From the NCBI RefSeq assembly GCF_026015885.1, contig NZ_JAPDUG010000002.1, forward strand, positions 310,001 through 374,000: a stretch of DNA of 64,000 nt, given 5' to 3'. This document shows, piece after piece, positions 29,142-40,504 of this stretch. The stretch comes from Halocynthiibacter sp. SDUM655004. GTDB taxonomy: Bacteria > Pseudomonadota > Alphaproteobacteria > Rhodobacterales > Rhodobacteraceae. The position numbers and the translations under genes are program-made. A model generated the notes under the pieces. That model was given only the letters and a program-made list of their open reading frames with translations, did not search any database and was not told the origin of the DNA. Position 1 is the stretch's first letter. Each line of letters starts with the position of its first letter.

Positions 29142-29402
29142 CTACGATTTTGGCCGCATAATTTTAAGCCAACGCAGCAGGTAATACACCGGCCAGCGCA
29201 AAACAGATGCCCCCGCAACGGTGATAATAGCGCCGATCAACAGGCCGTTTTCAATGTAAACCCATACCAACAGTGGCAGCCCAACCGCCAACAGGGCATA
29301 GGCAGCGGGCCAGTGATGGTGCTTACTTGGAAACATCGCGATGACATTGGCAAGCACGAGCCATAGAAAGGCAAATACAAGGGATAAAGGCATTTCCGTC
29401 AT
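29142..29402 (-). CDS. DUF2484 small membrane protein between murC and murB
   Basis: An 86-residue protein with three predicted membrane segments (about residues 5-23, 30-48 and 53-72) and a basic C-terminus (RWLKIMRPKS). I recognise it as DUF2484, a Rhodobacterales family found at this position; it is often mislabelled as MurC because of the neighbour. The function is unknown. It starts 22 bases after the murC stop with GAGG upstream, so it is co-transcribed with cell-wall genes, which suggests a role in envelope synthesis or division. Confidence 0.8.
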   Translation of the reverse strand: MTEMPLSLVFAFLWLVLANVIAMFPSKHHHWPAAYALLAVGLPLLVWVYIENGLLIGAIITVAGASVLRWPVYYLLRWLKIMRPKS

Positions 29403-29424
29403 TGCAAGCGCGCCTCGCTCGTCG

Positions 29425-30837
29425 TTATTCAGTTAGCAGTTCCGGCAGGTTGTTGGCCCATGCCGAGATCGTCCCTGCGCCGAGACACACAACGATATCG
29501 CCCGAACGCGCCTGTTCCCGAACCAAACGCACAAGATCGTCTTCGCTGGTTACGGCGCGCGCATGACGGTGGCCATGGCGAATGAGGCCAGCAACGAGAT
29601 CGTCCCGCGTTGCGCCCTCGATGACATCCTCACCTGCGGAAAAGACTTCGGAAATCCCGACAACATCCGCATCGTTGAAACAGGCACAGAAATCGTCAAA
29701 GAGTGAGTGCAGGCGGCTGTAACGGTGCGGCTGGTGAACAGCAATCACGCGCGCGCCCTCGGTGTGGCTCGTGGCTTGGCGCGCTGCCTTTAGAACAGCG
29801 GCTATTTCAACTGGGTGGTGGCCGTAGTCATCGATGATCGTGACGCCGTCGACTTCACCAACCTTGGTGAAACGACGGTTCACGCCACCGAAATTCCGCA
29901 GCGCATCGCGGATCTCTTCGGTTTTCATACCAAGGTGCCGCGCTACAGCAACCGCAGAGAGCGCATTGCTCACGTTATGATCGCCGGGCATCGGCAACGA
30001 ACAATCTTCGATCACAATCCCTTCGGCCTGCAGGGCAATATCAAAATGGGCAACGCCCGCCTTATACGTCAGGTTCACCGCCCGTACGTCGGCTTGGGCG
30101 TTAAACCCAAAGGTCACAACGCGCCGATCCGAGATCTTACCCACAAGCGACTGAACTTCATGGTGATCCGTGCAGCACACCGCAAGGCCATAAAATGGTA
30201 TGTTACTTACGAATTCGAGGAACCCTTGGCGCAGAGTGTCGAAATCGCCCCAATGCTCCATATGTTCCGGGTCAATGTTGGTCACAATCGCGATCGTCGC
30301 TGGAAGGCGGTTAAAGGTGCCGTCGCTCTCGTCAGCTTCAACAACCATCCACTCGCCCTGCCCCATGCGGGCATTCGAACCATAGGCGTGGATGATCCCC
30401 CCGTTAATAACCGTTGGGTCAATCCCACCCGCATCCAGAAGCGTGGCCACCATGGTTGTTGTCGTCGTTTTGCCGTGGGTACCTGCGACAGCGATGTTAC
30501 TCTTCAGGCGCATCAACTCGGCCAACATCTCCGCACGGCGCACCACGGGAAGGCCACGAAGCCGCGCAGAGTCGAGTTCTGGGTTCCCCGGTTTGATCGC
30601 GCTTGAAATCACCACAACTTCGGCATTCTCAAGGTTCTCGGGCTTTTGCCCGATAAAGATTGTCGCGCCCAGTTCTGCAAGACGGTCGGTGATTTTGCTT
30701 GTCTTCAGGTCACTACCCTGAACGGTATAACCGTGATTCAGAAGCACTTCTGCAATGCCAGACATCCCGATGCCGCCAATGCCGACAAAGTGGATTGGCC
30801 CCATTTCATTGGGAAGTTTCGTGGCTTTTGCGTTCAT
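29425..30837 (-). CDS. murC: UDP-N-acetylmuramate--L-alanine ligase
   Basis: MurC adds L-alanine to UDP-MurNAc in the cytoplasm. The first domain carries [17 protein letters not shown], the ATP loop is [11 protein letters not shown] near residue 118, and the central domain has the [15 protein letters not shown] motif; [10 protein letters not shown] begins the C-terminal domain. The length of 470 aa is normal. The ATG overlaps the murG stop (ATGA). Confidence 0.97.
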   Translation of the reverse strand: MNAKATKLPNEMGPIHFVGIGGIGMSGIAEVLLNHGYTVQGSDLKTSKITDRLAELGATIFIGQKPENLENAEVVVISSAIKPGNPELDSARLRGLPVVRRAEMLAELMRLKSNIAVAGTHGKTTTTTMVATLLDAGGIDPTVINGGIIHAYGSNARMGQGEWMVVEADESDGTFNRLPATIAIVTNIDPEHMEHWGDFDTLRQGFLEFVSNIPFYGLAVCCTDHHEVQSLVGKISDRRVVTFGFNAQADVRAVNLTYKAGVAHFDIALQAEGIVIEDCSLPMPGDHNVSNALSAVAVARHLGMKTEEIRDALRNFGGVNRRFTKVGEVDGVTIIDDYGHHPVEIAAVLKAARQATSHTEGARVIAVHQPHRYSRLHSLFDDFCACFNDADVVGISEVFSAGEDVIEGATRDDLVAGLIRHGHRHARAVTSEDDLVRLVREQARSGDIVVCLGAGTISAWANNLPELLTE

Positions 30838-31955
30838 GTAAGGGCCTCTGTCTGGCGGTGGTTTTGGGTCGGTGTCTGGCTTAGTGTTTCAACGAGATCG
30901 ACGAGCCGCTCTGTTGCATCCGGCTTGCTACAAGATAGCGCAGCACTTGCCATTTTGTTCGCGCGATCAGGGTCTGTCAGAATCTCTGTGATTTTCGCGC
31001 AAAGGCTCTCTGGTGTGAATTCGGATTCCTGCATGATCTCGGCGGCTCCGGCTTCGGCCAAAGAGCGGGCGTTGGCAGTTTGCTCGTCGCGGATCGCAGC
31101 GGCGAGCGGTACAAAAATCGCTGGTCGCCCAATCACGCTGATGTCGGCAACCGTGCTTGCACCACTGCGGGCGATTACAAGCTGGCATTCGCTCATACGG
31201 CGGGGAACATCTTTGAAAAAAGGCTTGATGTCAGCTTTGATCGCTTCGGATTCATAGTATTCAGTTACGCGTTCGATATCTTCTTCGCGTGCTTGCTGGT
31301 CAACGCGGATATTGCGGCGCAATTCCATCGGCAAGGCTGCGATCGCTGGCGGTACGACATCGGACAAAATGCGCGCGCCTTGACTTCCGCCCATGACCAA
31401 AAGCGACATTGGGTAATCCCCTGGCTCGATGTATCCGGCACCGGCTCGATCCAAGACAGCGCTGCGCACGGGGTTCCCGGTATCAATTCCTTCAACTTCT
31501 TTGGGAAGCTCCGTCGGCCAAGTTCCGCAAGCCACCGCGTTTACGCGCTTGGCAAAGACCTGGTTCACGCGCCCCAAGACACCGTTCTGCTCATGAAGCG
31601 CACGCGGGCGGCGCAAAATCCAAGCTGCCGCAACAGCGGGAATTGACGGATAGCCACCGAAACCAACAACCACGCTTGGCTTAGTGCGTTGCATCTTCCA
31701 GACCGCAGAAATGATACCGCCGACTATGCGAAATGGAACTGCAAGCTTTGCCAGCACACCACCGCGCGCAAAGGTGGCGCTTGAAAGCACTTCGATCTCA
31801 ACCTCGGGCGGGAAGCCGCCAGTGTATCGCGCACCGCGCGCATCAGTTGAGAGCTTTACGGCCCATCCTTTGGCCAGCATCGCCTCGGCAAGAGCCTGTG
31901 CGGGGAACATATGCCCGCCGGTTCCACCTGCTGCGATTACGAGTGTCTGCGTCAT
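30834..31955 (-). CDS. murG: UDP-GlcNAc:MurNAc-pentapeptide-PP-undecaprenol GlcNAc transferase
   Basis: MurG adds GlcNAc to lipid I to form lipid II at the cytoplasmic face of the inner membrane. The GT-B glycosyltransferase 28 signatures are intact: [17 protein letters not shown] at the N-terminus, [11 protein letters not shown] in the first domain, and [11 protein letters not shown] plus [11 protein letters not shown] in the nucleotide-binding second domain. The length of 373 aa is standard. The start overlaps the ftsW stop by four bases (ATGA). Confidence 0.97.
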   Translation of the reverse strand: MTQTLVIAAGGTGGHMFPAQALAEAMLAKGWAVKLSTDARGARYTGGFPPEVEIEVLSSATFARGGVLAKLAVPFRIVGGIISAVWKMQRTKPSVVVGFGGYPSIPAVAAAWILRRPRALHEQNGVLGRVNQVFAKRVNAVACGTWPTELPKEVEGIDTGNPVRSAVLDRAGAGYIEPGDYPMSLLVMGGSQGARILSDVVPPAIAALPMELRRNIRVDQQAREEDIERVTEYYESEAIKADIKPFFKDVPRRMSECQLVIARSGASTVADISVIGRPAIFVPLAAAIRDEQTANARSLAEAGAAEIMQESEFTPESLCAKITEILTDPDRANKMASAALSCSKPDATERLVDLVETLSQTPTQNHRQTEALT

Positions 31956-33139
31956 TTATTCTGTCCTAGCGTGCCGCGTCCACGGCCAATAAAGTGATCT
32001 CCGATGACCCCTTGCGGACGTGTTCGTGTCAGCGCGAGCAGCATCCCAACAGCGATACCACCAGCAACCAGCGACGAGCCACCATAGCTTACAAACGGAA
32101 GTGTCATCCCCTTAGCTGGCAGCAAACGCACCGCCACACCCATGTTGATGAAAGCTTGAATGCCAAACATACAAGCCAGCCCCGTTCCGGCTATCCGCGC
32201 AAAAGGATCGCGCTCCCGCATCAAACGATACAGCGAGCGCACCGTGATGACGAGAAACAGGAATATAATGGCGAGCACAAGCACCAAACCGTATTCCTCT
32301 GCGGCAACGGCGATAATAAAATCGGTATGCGCATCAGGAAGCGACCATTTGACCTGTCCCTCACCAACACCAACGCCGAAATAGCCCCCTTCGCGGATGG
32401 CGTTTGTGGCATATCCCATCTGGGTTGTGGGATCGATATCAGGGTTCAGGAAGCCATCAATTCGGCGCGCGAAGTGTTCGGAGTTATTATACGCAAACAT
32501 CCCGCCCAATACGACAAGCACCGCAATGCCGATCAGCAGGAAAATAGGAGCCCCAGCCACGAAATACATCACGCCCCACCCAAAGAGGATCAGCGCGGCC
32601 TGTCCAAAATCGGGCTGCATCGCGAGGAAAAGTACAATCGTCAAAACCAAGCTGAATGACATGATCTTGCCTGGTGGTCCGTTGATCTCCTGACTGGCTG
32701 CCATGAGCCAAGCCGTCACAATCACAAAGCCGGGCTTGAGGAACTCGCTTGGCTGCACCGAGGCAAACCCGAGGGAGTACCACCGTGTAGCGCCCTTGCC
32801 GAAATCGGTTCCCAGAACCGGCAACAATGCCAGCGCAATGAACGCCGCGACAAACCCCAGAACACCTAGCCGCCGCACCATCAGAGGCGACATTACAGAA
32901 ACAGACACCATCACGATTAGGGCAATTGAGCCAAAGAAGCCTTGGCGGAATACGTAGTGAAACGGCTCAAACCCGTTTTTCTCGGCGAGCGGTGGCGACG
33001 CGGCAAAGCCGAGCAGAAGCCCGATCCCGAACAGTACGAGAATAAAAATCAACGTGAGTTTATCAATCGTGCGCCACCAACGTGGGAGCACCGGCTCTCC
33101 GCCCTGTCGGGGGAGTGTGCCATACACCATCTCGGTCAT
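31952..33139 (-). CDS. ftsW: Lipid II polymerase/divisome protein FtsW (SEDS family)
   Basis: FtsW is the SEDS-family septal peptidoglycan polymerase that works with FtsI. The 395-residue protein has about ten membrane segments and SEDS motifs: [23 protein letters not shown] in the first half and [22 protein letters not shown] near the C-terminus, with the acidic loop region in between. It is followed by murG with overlap. A 128-base gap separates it from murD upstream; nothing is clearly recognisable there. Confidence 0.96.
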   Translation of the reverse strand: MTEMVYGTLPRQGGEPVLPRWWRTIDKLTLIFILVLFGIGLLLGFAASPPLAEKNGFEPFHYVFRQGFFGSIALIVMVSVSVMSPLMVRRLGVLGFVAAFIALALLPVLGTDFGKGATRWYSLGFASVQPSEFLKPGFVIVTAWLMAASQEINGPPGKIMSFSLVLTIVLFLAMQPDFGQAALILFGWGVMYFVAGAPIFLLIGIAVLVVLGGMFAYNNSEHFARRIDGFLNPDIDPTTQMGYATNAIREGGYFGVGVGEGQVKWSLPDAHTDFIIAVAAEEYGLVLVLAIIFLFLVITVRSLYRLMRERDPFARIAGTGLACMFGIQAFINMGVAVRLLPAKGMTLPFVSYGGSSLVAGGIAVGMLLALTRTRPQGVIGDHFIGRGRGTLGQNK

Positions 33140-33267
33140 GGATACCGCCTATTACTGCCTCAAAACGCCCGTTTGCCGGGTCTGTGCGGAATCCTAACGC
33201 GGACAGCGAATTTAATCCAGCTTTAAAACACGAGAGACAGGCCGAAGGTGTGCGGCGCGGCGGCGGT

Positions 33268-34662
33268 CTAAAGCGCGTTTACCTGCGCGATGAAATCCTC
33301 GCCGCGTTTTTCAAAGCTGTCGTATTGATCGAAACTCGCGGCCGCAGGGGCAAGCAAAACGGTATCCCCCTTCTCTGCATCCCGTGCGGCTTGGGAAACG
33401 GCAGCTTCCATGGTTTCGCAAATCTCAAGATCAACGCCCTCTAGGCCAAGCGCGAACTTGCGCGCGTCGCGCCCGATCACATAAGCTTTCTTGACGTTGT
33501 CAAAATGTGGCGCAAGTCCCGCAAGCCCGCCTTCTTTCTCAAGACCGCCACAAATCCAACGGATGTTCTTGAACGCCTCAAGCGCACAGGCTGCGCTCTC
33601 GACATTGGTTGCTTTGCTATCGTTTACAAAGCGCACGCCATTGATATTCGCTATGGTTTGGCTTCGATGTGGAAGGCCTGCAAAGCTTTTGAATGCCTCT
33701 TCGATGACACGCGGCGCCAATCCAAGCGACCGGCACACGGCATAGGCGGCACAGGCATTCTGATGGTTGTGAACGCCGGGGAGCCCTTCGATTTCGCGCA
33801 GGTCAATATAGCCCGCCTGACGCCCTTTTCGGTACTCCGACAAGAAACCTTTGCGGACAAATACGTTCCAGCCTTTCCCCGCCAACTTCTGCTTGGTCGA
33901 AATGCGGATCACGCGGTCATCGGTTGCGGAGGTGGCCAATTGGTTTGCCAGATATGCGCCCTCTGGCTCATCAATGCCGACTATCGCGCGATCGGGTCCG
34001 CCCTCGGCGAACAACCGACGTTTTGCTGCGAAATAACCGCCAAATCCACCGTGGCGATCAAGATGATCGGGCGACATGTTGGTCAGCACCGCGATGTCGG
34101 GCGTAAGGTTTCGCGCAAGGTCTGTCTGATAAGACGACAGTTCAAGAACCACGACCTCGCCGTCAATCGCAGGGTCAATATCAAGCACGCCAACGCCGAT
34201 GTTTCCGGCAAGCTGCGTGGGGCGGTTCACATGTTGCAACACGTGGTGAATAAGCGCGCTGGTGGTGGATTTTCCGTTACTCCCCGTTACAGTGACAACA
34301 CGGGGGATCGTATCAAAATTATCCCAATCCTGTGTGGCAAAGCTTCGGAAAAACAGGCTGATATCGTTATCAACCGGAACACCCGCCTGCCATGCAAGGG
34401 CCACGTATTTGTTCGGCTCAGGATAGAGATGCGGGATACCGGGCGAAAGAATAAGCGCGGCGACATCGTCAAATGCGCCCTGCTTGCCAAGGTCATGAAT
34501 CGTAAAGCCTTCCGCCTCTGCTTTGTCACGAGCCTCTGCGCTGTCGTCCCAAACCAAGGGCTCGGCATCGCCTGCCTTCAGCGCGCGCGCCGTCGCCATG
34601 CCAGACCGCCCAAGCCCAAGAACCGCGACGCGCTGGCCTTCATATCCTTTGACATCAATCAT
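33268..34662 (-). CDS. murD: UDP-N-acetylmuramoyl-L-alanine--D-glutamate ligase
   Basis: MurD adds D-glutamate in peptidoglycan precursor synthesis. The N-terminal nucleotide-fold segment [17 protein letters not shown], the ATP loop [12 protein letters not shown] near residue 125, and the [10 protein letters not shown] motif in the C-terminal part are all present. The length of 464 aa is normal. GGAGAC lies before the ATG. It follows mraY by 27 bases. Confidence 0.97.
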   Translation of the reverse strand: MIDVKGYEGQRVAVLGLGRSGMATARALKAGDAEPLVWDDSAEARDKAEAEGFTIHDLGKQGAFDDVAALILSPGIPHLYPEPNKYVALAWQAGVPVDNDISLFFRSFATQDWDNFDTIPRVVTVTGSNGKSTTSALIHHVLQHVNRPTQLAGNIGVGVLDIDPAIDGEVVVLELSSYQTDLARNLTPDIAVLTNMSPDHLDRHGGFGGYFAAKRRLFAEGGPDRAIVGIDEPEGAYLANQLATSATDDRVIRISTKQKLAGKGWNVFVRKGFLSEYRKGRQAGYIDLREIEGLPGVHNHQNACAAYAVCRSLGLAPRVIEEAFKSFAGLPHRSQTIANINGVRFVNDSKATNVESAACALEAFKNIRWICGGLEKEGGLAGLAPHFDNVKKAYVIGRDARKFALGLEGVDLEICETMEAAVSQAARDAEKGDTVLLAPAAASFDQYDSFEKRGEDFIAQVNAL

Positions 34663-34689
34663 TTCTGTCTCCGAAATCTGGACGCAGTC

Positions 34690-35772
34690 TTAGCGAACCT
34701 TCAGCGTCGCCAAACCGATCAGCGCCAACACCAGCGAAATAATCCAGAAGCGGATCACGATCTGAGGTTCCGCCCAGCCCTTCTTTTCATAATGGTGGTG
34801 GATTGGCGCCATCAGGAACACGCGCTTTCCTGTGCGCTTGAAATAAAGCACCTGAATAATCACAGAGAGCGCTTCAACAACGAATAGGCCACCGACGATC
34901 GCAAGAACGATCTCGTGCTTTGTCGCAACCGCAATCGCACCCAAGGCGCCGCCCAGCGCAAGCGAACCCGTATCGCCCATGAAAACCGCCGCAGGCGGTG
35001 CGTTGTACCAGAGGAACCCAAGCCCCCCACCGATGAGCGCCGAGGTAAACACGAATATTTCACCCGTGCCCGGCACGTAATGCACATCGAGGTACTCAGT
35101 AAAGTCGACGCGACCAACGGCATAAGCGATCACACCAAGTGCGCCAGCGGCAATCATCACCGGCATAATCGCCAGACCATCAAGACCATCTGTCAAGTTT
35201 ACCGCATTGGCCGACCCGACGATCACAATCATAGTGAAGGGGACAAAGAAAATACTAAGGTTCAGCAACGTATTCTTGAAGAACGGCATCGCGAGTTGGT
35301 TGCTTAGGGCATCTGGATGATACCACGCGGCCCAAACGCCAGCGATCGCAGCAATGATAAGCCCAAGCCCGAACCGGATTTTGCCCGATACGCCGTCTGT
35401 ATTGTGTTTGCTAACCTTTGCATAATCGTCCGCAAAACCAATCGCGCCGAAACCGAGCGTCACAAACAACACCATAATCACATAGGGATTATCCAGCCGC
35501 GCCCAAAGCAGCGTCGCAACCACCAGCGCTGACAGGATCAAAAGCCCGCCCATTGTTGGCGTGCCGGCCTTGGCGAGGTGGCCTTCGGGGCCGTCGTGGC
35601 GGATTGGCTGGCCACGCCCTTGCTTTATGCGCAGCAGGTTTATGAGCGGTCGTCCAAATATAAACCCAAAGATCAGCGCTGTGAAAAACGCACCGCCTGC
35701 ACGGAAGGTGATATAGCGAAAGAGGTTGAACACATCCCCGCCGTCAGAGAGTTCGGTTAGCCAGAATAGCAT
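34690..35772 (-). CDS. mraY: Phospho-N-acetylmuramoyl-pentapeptide transferase
   Basis: MraY is the multi-spanning inner-membrane enzyme that transfers phospho-MurNAc-pentapeptide to undecaprenyl phosphate, giving lipid I. About ten hydrophobic helices are visible. Catalytic motifs include the [15 protein letters not shown] loop, [26 protein letters not shown], and the [15 protein letters not shown] histidine loop. The length of 360 aa is standard. It lies between murF and murD. Confidence 0.97.
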   Translation of the reverse strand: MLFWLTELSDGGDVFNLFRYITFRAGGAFFTALIFGFIFGRPLINLLRIKQGRGQPIRHDGPEGHLAKAGTPTMGGLLILSALVVATLLWARLDNPYVIMVLFVTLGFGAIGFADDYAKVSKHNTDGVSGKIRFGLGLIIAAIAGVWAAWYHPDALSNQLAMPFFKNTLLNLSIFFVPFTMIVIVGSANAVNLTDGLDGLAIMPVMIAAGALGVIAYAVGRVDFTEYLDVHYVPGTGEIFVFTSALIGGGLGFLWYNAPPAAVFMGDTGSLALGGALGAIAVATKHEIVLAIVGGLFVVEALSVIIQVLYFKRTGKRVFLMAPIHHHYEKKGWAEPQIVIRFWIISLVLALIGLATLKVR

Positions 35773-35784
35773 CGGGTGTGTCCC

Positions 35785-37212
35785 TTATTCTTGTGTTGGA
35801 GCCGTTTGGCCCAGTTTTCTGATGGCATCCACGATAAGCGCGGTTTTGCTGCCTTTTGATCCCTTTACCAGCACTACATCCCCCGCGTCGATCAATTCGT
35901 GAGCTTCAGCCGCGATTTCCGCTGCGGTTTCTGCCCATTTCCCACGAATTTCCAACGGGAGCGCATCATAAAGCCCACGCATAAGCGGCCCAATGCAGTG
36001 GACGGTTGTGATCTCTGTGATCATCGGAAAATTTGCCAATTCGGCGTGTTGCTCTGCTGCGTTCTCTCCCAGCTCAAGCATGTCACCAAGAAATGCAACG
36101 CGGCGGCCTTTGCGGTTTTGGCCAAGGTTTTCTTGTGGTGTTGACGCGGCGAGCACTTCGAGGGCGGCCTCCATCGAGGTCGGGTTGGCGTTAAAGGCGT
36201 CATCAATCATCTCGAGCGTCATTTGCCGCTCTACCCTGTCTAGAAACACAGTCTCTCGGGTTCCACGGCCCGACGGAGGCACCCAATGGGCAAGATCAGC
36301 AGACGCAAGCGCCAAATCTCCGCCAGCCGCGGCGACACAGGCCAGCACACCGATGGCATTTGTTGCAAAATGCCGCCCCGCTGTGGAGAGCTTGAACAAG
36401 CATGGTTGTCCCTCAAGCTCAGCAGAAACGATTGTCGTGTCATTGGCGAGCTGTACGTCCAAAAGACGATAACTGGCCTTTTCGGAGGCACCGAAAAGTA
36501 CAATCTCGCCGCGTGCGGCCTCAAGCAGGATATCCGTAGTTTCAAGATCGGCGTTCACGACGGAGGTCCCGTCATCTACAAGCCCGTCAAATATCGCTGC
36601 TTTTTCTCGCGCGATGCCTTGAATATTCTCGAAGGCTTCAAGATGAGCAGCAGCAACTGTTGTGACCATTGCCACATGCGGGCGTGCCATGTCGGTTAGT
36701 GGTGCGATTTCGCCGGGGTGGTTCATGCCGATCTCGATTACAGCGAAATCTGTGTCCGCAGGCATTCGCGCCAGTGTCAGCGGCACACCCCAATGGTTGT
36801 TATAGCTGGCTTCGGCAGCGTGGGTCTTGCCTTGCCTCGCCAGAACCGTGCGCAGCATTTCCTTGGTCGAAGTCTTACCAACAGAACCAGTTACCGCGAT
36901 GACTTTGCCCTTCGTTCGTGCTCGAGCCGCACGCCCCAAATCTTCAAGCGCAGTCAGAACATCAGGCACGATCAATAAGGGCGCATCAGCCGAAACGCCA
37001 TCTGGAACACGCGAAACAAGTGCCGCACTGGCGCCAGCCGCTAGCGCCTGCGCTACGAAATCATGGCCGTCGCGCGCTGCTTTAAGCGCTACAAACAAAT
37101 CACCTTCTGCGATGGTGCGCGTATCAATAGAAACGCCGGTAACAGCCCAATCGCCACGCGCTTCACCGCCTGTCGCGGCCACGGCTTCCTCTTGTGTCCA
37201 AAGCGTGGTCAT
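35785..37212 (-). CDS. murF: UDP-MurNAc-tripeptide--D-alanyl-D-alanine ligase
   Basis: MurF attaches the D-Ala-D-Ala made by Ddl. The ATP loop TGSVGKTSTKEM is near residue 110, the EIGMNHPGEI motif follows in the central domain, and DDAFNANPTSM marks the C-terminal domain junction. The length of 475 aa is normal. Its ATG overlaps the murE stop (ATGA), so the two ligases are translationally coupled. Confidence 0.97.
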   Translation of the reverse strand: MTTLWTQEEAVAATGGEARGDWAVTGVSIDTRTIAEGDLFVALKAARDGHDFVAQALAAGASAALVSRVPDGVSADAPLLIVPDVLTALEDLGRAARARTKGKVIAVTGSVGKTSTKEMLRTVLARQGKTHAAEASYNNHWGVPLTLARMPADTDFAVIEIGMNHPGEIAPLTDMARPHVAMVTTVAAAHLEAFENIQGIAREKAAIFDGLVDDGTSVVNADLETTDILLEAARGEIVLFGASEKASYRLLDVQLANDTTIVSAELEGQPCLFKLSTAGRHFATNAIGVLACVAAAGGDLALASADLAHWVPPSGRGTRETVFLDRVERQMTLEMIDDAFNANPTSMEAALEVLAASTPQENLGQNRKGRRVAFLGDMLELGENAAEQHAELANFPMITEITTVHCIGPLMRGLYDALPLEIRGKWAETAAEIAAEAHELIDAGDVVLVKGSKGSKTALIVDAIRKLGQTAPTQE

Positions 37213-38699
37213 GCCAGCCGTCCCTCAAGTGCGGCCACTGCAACGCTGGCCTGTTCAACATCATCAAAGGGCAGAACCACGTCTCCGATTGTCTGGCCCT
37301 TTTCGTGACCTTTCCCCGCTATCAAAAGAGCATCTCCTGGCCCGAGCGCATCAACGCCACGCAATATCGCTTCGGCGCGATCACCGATATTATGGGCCTC
37401 GGGGCATCCCTCCATAACCATACTGCGGATCACAGCGGGCTCTTCGTTGCGGGGATTATCATCGGTAACAAACACAACGTCTGCATAACGCGCAGCGGCT
37501 TCGCCCATGAGTTTGCGCTTACCAGTATCGCGATCTCCACCCGCGCCAAGCACGATAACAATGCGCCCCAAAACATGCGGGCGCAGCGCCTTGAGTGCGG
37601 TGGCGACGGCATCTGGCGTGTGGGCATAATCAACGAACACAGTCGCGCCATTCTCACGCGTGGCGGCAAGCTGCATCCGGCCCGGAACGGTTTGCAGCTC
37701 GTGCAGCGTGTCAAACACGGCCTGCGCCTCTGCACCACATGCGATCGCGAGTCCGGAAGCGAGTAGCACATTTTCCGCTTGAAACCCGCCGATGAGCGGC
37801 AGGCTTATGCTACGGCTGGCGCCTTCGTAGGAGAACAGAAGTTCCTGACCCGCGGCCTCATAGCGTTGCGCCATCAAGCGCAAGCTTGCATCTTCTGATC
37901 TTCCAACTGTCAGAAGCTTTTGGCCGCGATCTTCTGCGATCTTCGCCATGTCTTTCCCGCGTGGATCATCGGTGTTGATTACGGCCGTGCCATCGGGTTG
38001 AAGCACGCGGGCAAACAAGCCTGCTTTTGCGTCGAAGTAATCCTCGAAGTCCTTGTGATAATCGAGGTGATCCTGAGTAAAATTGGTAAATCCCGCAGCC
38101 ATAAGATGCACACCATCAAGCCGACATTGTGCCAAACCGTGGCTTGAGGCCTCCATCGCAGCATGTGTGATACCAGCTCGCGCCATATCCGAAAGCAGCT
38201 TGTGAAGCGTGATCGGCTCGGGCGTTGTATGCGACAGCGGCGCCTGATACGCGCCCTCAACACCGGTCGTGCCAAGGTTCGCGGCACTAAAACCAAGTGC
38301 TGCCCAAATCTGGCGCGTAAAGTTCGCAACAGACGTTTTACCGTTGGTACCCGTAATAGCGACCATATGTGCGGGTTGTCCTGCATAGAACAGCGCAGCA
38401 GCATAGGCCAGCGCCATTCGAGCGTCCTCGGCGATCACAACAGCGACATCTGATTCTTTCAGGTACTCGGCCGCAATTTTGGCCCCTTCGGCATCGGTAA
38501 GGATCGCGCTCGCTTCCATGCGCAGCGCGTATTGGATGAACTCCGCGCCATGAACCGTCACACCCGGAAGTGCCGCAAATAGATACCCTTTTTCGACCTC
38601 GCGGCTATCTACTGTGATGCCGGTAATTCGTGCATCTGCACCGCCACGTGCGGTTAATCCCAAATCGGCAAGGCGCCTTGGTTTCTGTGTTTCTGCCAT
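37209..38699 (-). CDS. murE: UDP-MurNAc-L-Ala-D-Glu--2,6-diaminopimelate ligase
   Basis: MurE adds the third residue of the stem peptide. The ATP loop ITGTNGKTSVANF is near residue 110 and HAAMEASSHGLAQ follows. The amino-acid-binding motif DDNPRNEEP has the DNPR form found in enzymes that use meso-diaminopimelate, so the cell wall should be the usual Gram-negative type. The start MAETQKPRRL (496 aa) is favoured because AGGTGGGG precedes it; a TTG eight codons upstream is possible. Confidence 0.96.
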   Translation of the reverse strand: MAETQKPRRLADLGLTARGGADARITGITVDSREVEKGYLFAALPGVTVHGAEFIQYALRMEASAILTDAEGAKIAAEYLKESDVAVVIAEDARMALAYAAALFYAGQPAHMVAITGTNGKTSVANFTRQIWAALGFSAANLGTTGVEGAYQAPLSHTTPEPITLHKLLSDMARAGITHAAMEASSHGLAQCRLDGVHLMAAGFTNFTQDHLDYHKDFEDYFDAKAGLFARVLQPDGTAVINTDDPRGKDMAKIAEDRGQKLLTVGRSEDASLRLMAQRYEAAGQELLFSYEGASRSISLPLIGGFQAENVLLASGLAIACGAEAQAVFDTLHELQTVPGRMQLAATRENGATVFVDYAHTPDAVATALKALRPHVLGRIVIVLGAGGDRDTGKRKLMGEAAARYADVVFVTDDNPRNEEPAVIRSMVMEGCPEAHNIGDRAEAILRGVDALGPGDALLIAGKGHEKGQTIGDVVLPFDDVEQASVAVAALEGRLA

Positions 38700-38719
38700 T
38701 TGCCCCACCTGCTCACGGA

Positions 38720-40504
38720 TCAATTGCTGGTCAGTGTTATCTCATCTATGGCGTCGGGTTCAATCTCTGGTCTCAGCCCCAAAAGCGGCGCGATCCGAGT
38801 GATGATCTCGGCAGCTACAGGGACAGCTGTCCATCCCGCTGTGCGTCGCGTTTCACCCATCGAGTGAATAGAGGGCTCATCCAGCGTCACAATCAGCACA
38901 TACTTTGGTTTATGGGCCGGAAATACACTGGCAAAGGTCGCAATGACCTTGTCGTCATAGTACCCGCCACGCGGCTTTGGTTTATCCGCAGAACCGGTTT
39001 TTCCGCCAACGGCATAGCCTTCTACTTCGCCGAAACTGGCGGTTCCGCGCTTAACAACCTGACGCAACATGTCGCGCGATGCGACGGATGTCTCATAGCT
39101 CACAACACGCTCACCAAGCGGCGGCGTTACCTTTTGTTTCAGCAACGTTGGTTTAACTTTTTGCCCGCCATTGAGAAGCGACGCATAGGCCGTTGCAAGG
39201 TGAAGTGGGCTCGCAGAAAGGCCGTGGCCGTAGGAAATTGTCATTGCCGACAACTCGCTCCAGTTCTTGGGCAAGAGCGGTTTGGCGCCCGACGCTTCGG
39301 TTAGCTCAACCGGCGTGGCGTCAAGAAAACCAAGCTTATCGAGGAACGCACGCTGCCGCTCGCTGCCAATCTGCATTGCAAGACGCGCAGTACCGATATT
39401 GGAGGACTCAACGATAATATCCGTTACAGACAGCGTCGGCCCGTAATTGTGGAAGTCGCGAATCTTGAACTTGCCCCAGCGCAATGGCCCCTGCGTGTTG
39501 ATCAGCGTCGCAGGATTGACGAGGCCCAGATCAAGCGACTGTGCTGTCGCAAAAATTTTGAATGTTGAGCCAAGCTCATAAACGCCCTGCACCGCGCGGT
39601 TAAAGAGCGGGCTATCGGAAGCATCGCCGGATGTCAGAACACGTGGGCGTTTGTTCGGATCGAAATCCGGCAAAGACACCATCGAGACGACCTCGCCGGA
39701 ATAGGCGTCCATCAAAACCGCAGTCGCACCTTTGGCCTGCATCAGCTTCATGCCGCCGTAAAGCACTTCGCGGGTTGCGGCTTGAACTGTGAGGTCTAGC
39801 GAAAGCTCTAGCGGCTGACCACCATTTGCAGGGTCACGCAAAAACTCGTCAAAATACTTCTCAACGCCTGCGGTTCCGATCACCTCGGCAGAATGCACGC
39901 CTTCACGGCCAAAACTCGCACCACCCAAAACATGCGCCGCCAAGCGCCCGTTGGGATAAAGCCGCATTTCACGCGGCCCGAATACCAGACCGGGATCGCC
40001 AATTTCATGGACCGCTTGCATCTGCTCTGGCGATAACTTCTTGCGAATCCAAAGGAATTTCCGAGACCCTGTAAAATCCTTGATTAGCCGTTCTTCCTTG
40101 AGCTCCGGAAAAATCGCCGCAAGTTCTTTGGCCGCCCGATGCTTATCGATCATGTTCTGCGGGTTGGCATAGAGCGAATAGGTCGAGAGGTTCGTCGCCA
40201 GTATCCGGCCTTTGCGATCCACGATATTCGCGCGCTGCGCTGTGATGCCCGCACCGATCGTCATGGACTTCGGCTCGCTCGGCTCCGTCGCACTTAGATG
40301 CCCCATTCGCAGGCCAACAGTCGCGAATGCAATGACAAAAAAGCCACCAAGCAAAAGCAACCGACCCTCGGAACCACGGCGCGCTTTATCGCGCAGTTCT
40401 TCGTGGCGAAGGCGAATGTTTTCACGCTCGATATGGTCTGGGTTCTCGCCTTTTTCACGCGCAGCGAGAATACGGGCGAGTGGACGAAGAGGCGTGCGCA
40501 TCAT
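38720..40504 (-). CDS. ftsI: Septal penicillin-binding protein FtsI (PBP3), transpeptidase
   Basis: FtsI cross-links septal peptidoglycan. After a cytoplasmic N-terminus and one membrane helix (about residues 46-66) comes the PBP dimerisation domain and a class B transpeptidase domain. The three active-site motifs are visible: STFK in YELGSTFKIF near residue 313, SSN in VESSNIGTARL, and KTG in VGGKTGSADKP. The length of 594 aa is typical. ATGATG at the start overlaps the ftsL stop. Confidence 0.96.
   Translation of the reverse strand: MMRTPLRPLARILAAREKGENPDHIERENIRLRHEELRDKARRGSEGRLLLLGGFFVIAFATVGLRMGHLSATEPSEPKSMTIGAGITAQRANIVDRKGRILATNLSTYSLYANPQNMIDKHRAAKELAAIFPELKEERLIKDFTGSRKFLWIRKKLSPEQMQAVHEIGDPGLVFGPREMRLYPNGRLAAHVLGGASFGREGVHSAEVIGTAGVEKYFDEFLRDPANGGQPLELSLDLTVQAATREVLYGGMKLMQAKGATAVLMDAYSGEVVSMVSLPDFDPNKRPRVLTSGDASDSPLFNRAVQGVYELGSTFKIFATAQSLDLGLVNPATLINTQGPLRWGKFKIRDFHNYGPTLSVTDIIVESSNIGTARLAMQIGSERQRAFLDKLGFLDATPVELTEASGAKPLLPKNWSELSAMTISYGHGLSASPLHLATAYASLLNGGQKVKPTLLKQKVTPPLGERVVSYETSVASRDMLRQVVKRGTASFGEVEGYAVGGKTGSADKPKPRGGYYDDKVIATFASVFPAHKPKYVLIVTLDEPSIHSMGETRRTAGWTAVPVAAEIITRIAPLLGLRPEIEPDAIDEITLTSN

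Noticed and set aside
33505-34887. 460-codon open frame on the plus strand opposite murD and mraY
   Set aside because: It covers two essential genes on the other strand and shows no family motifs.
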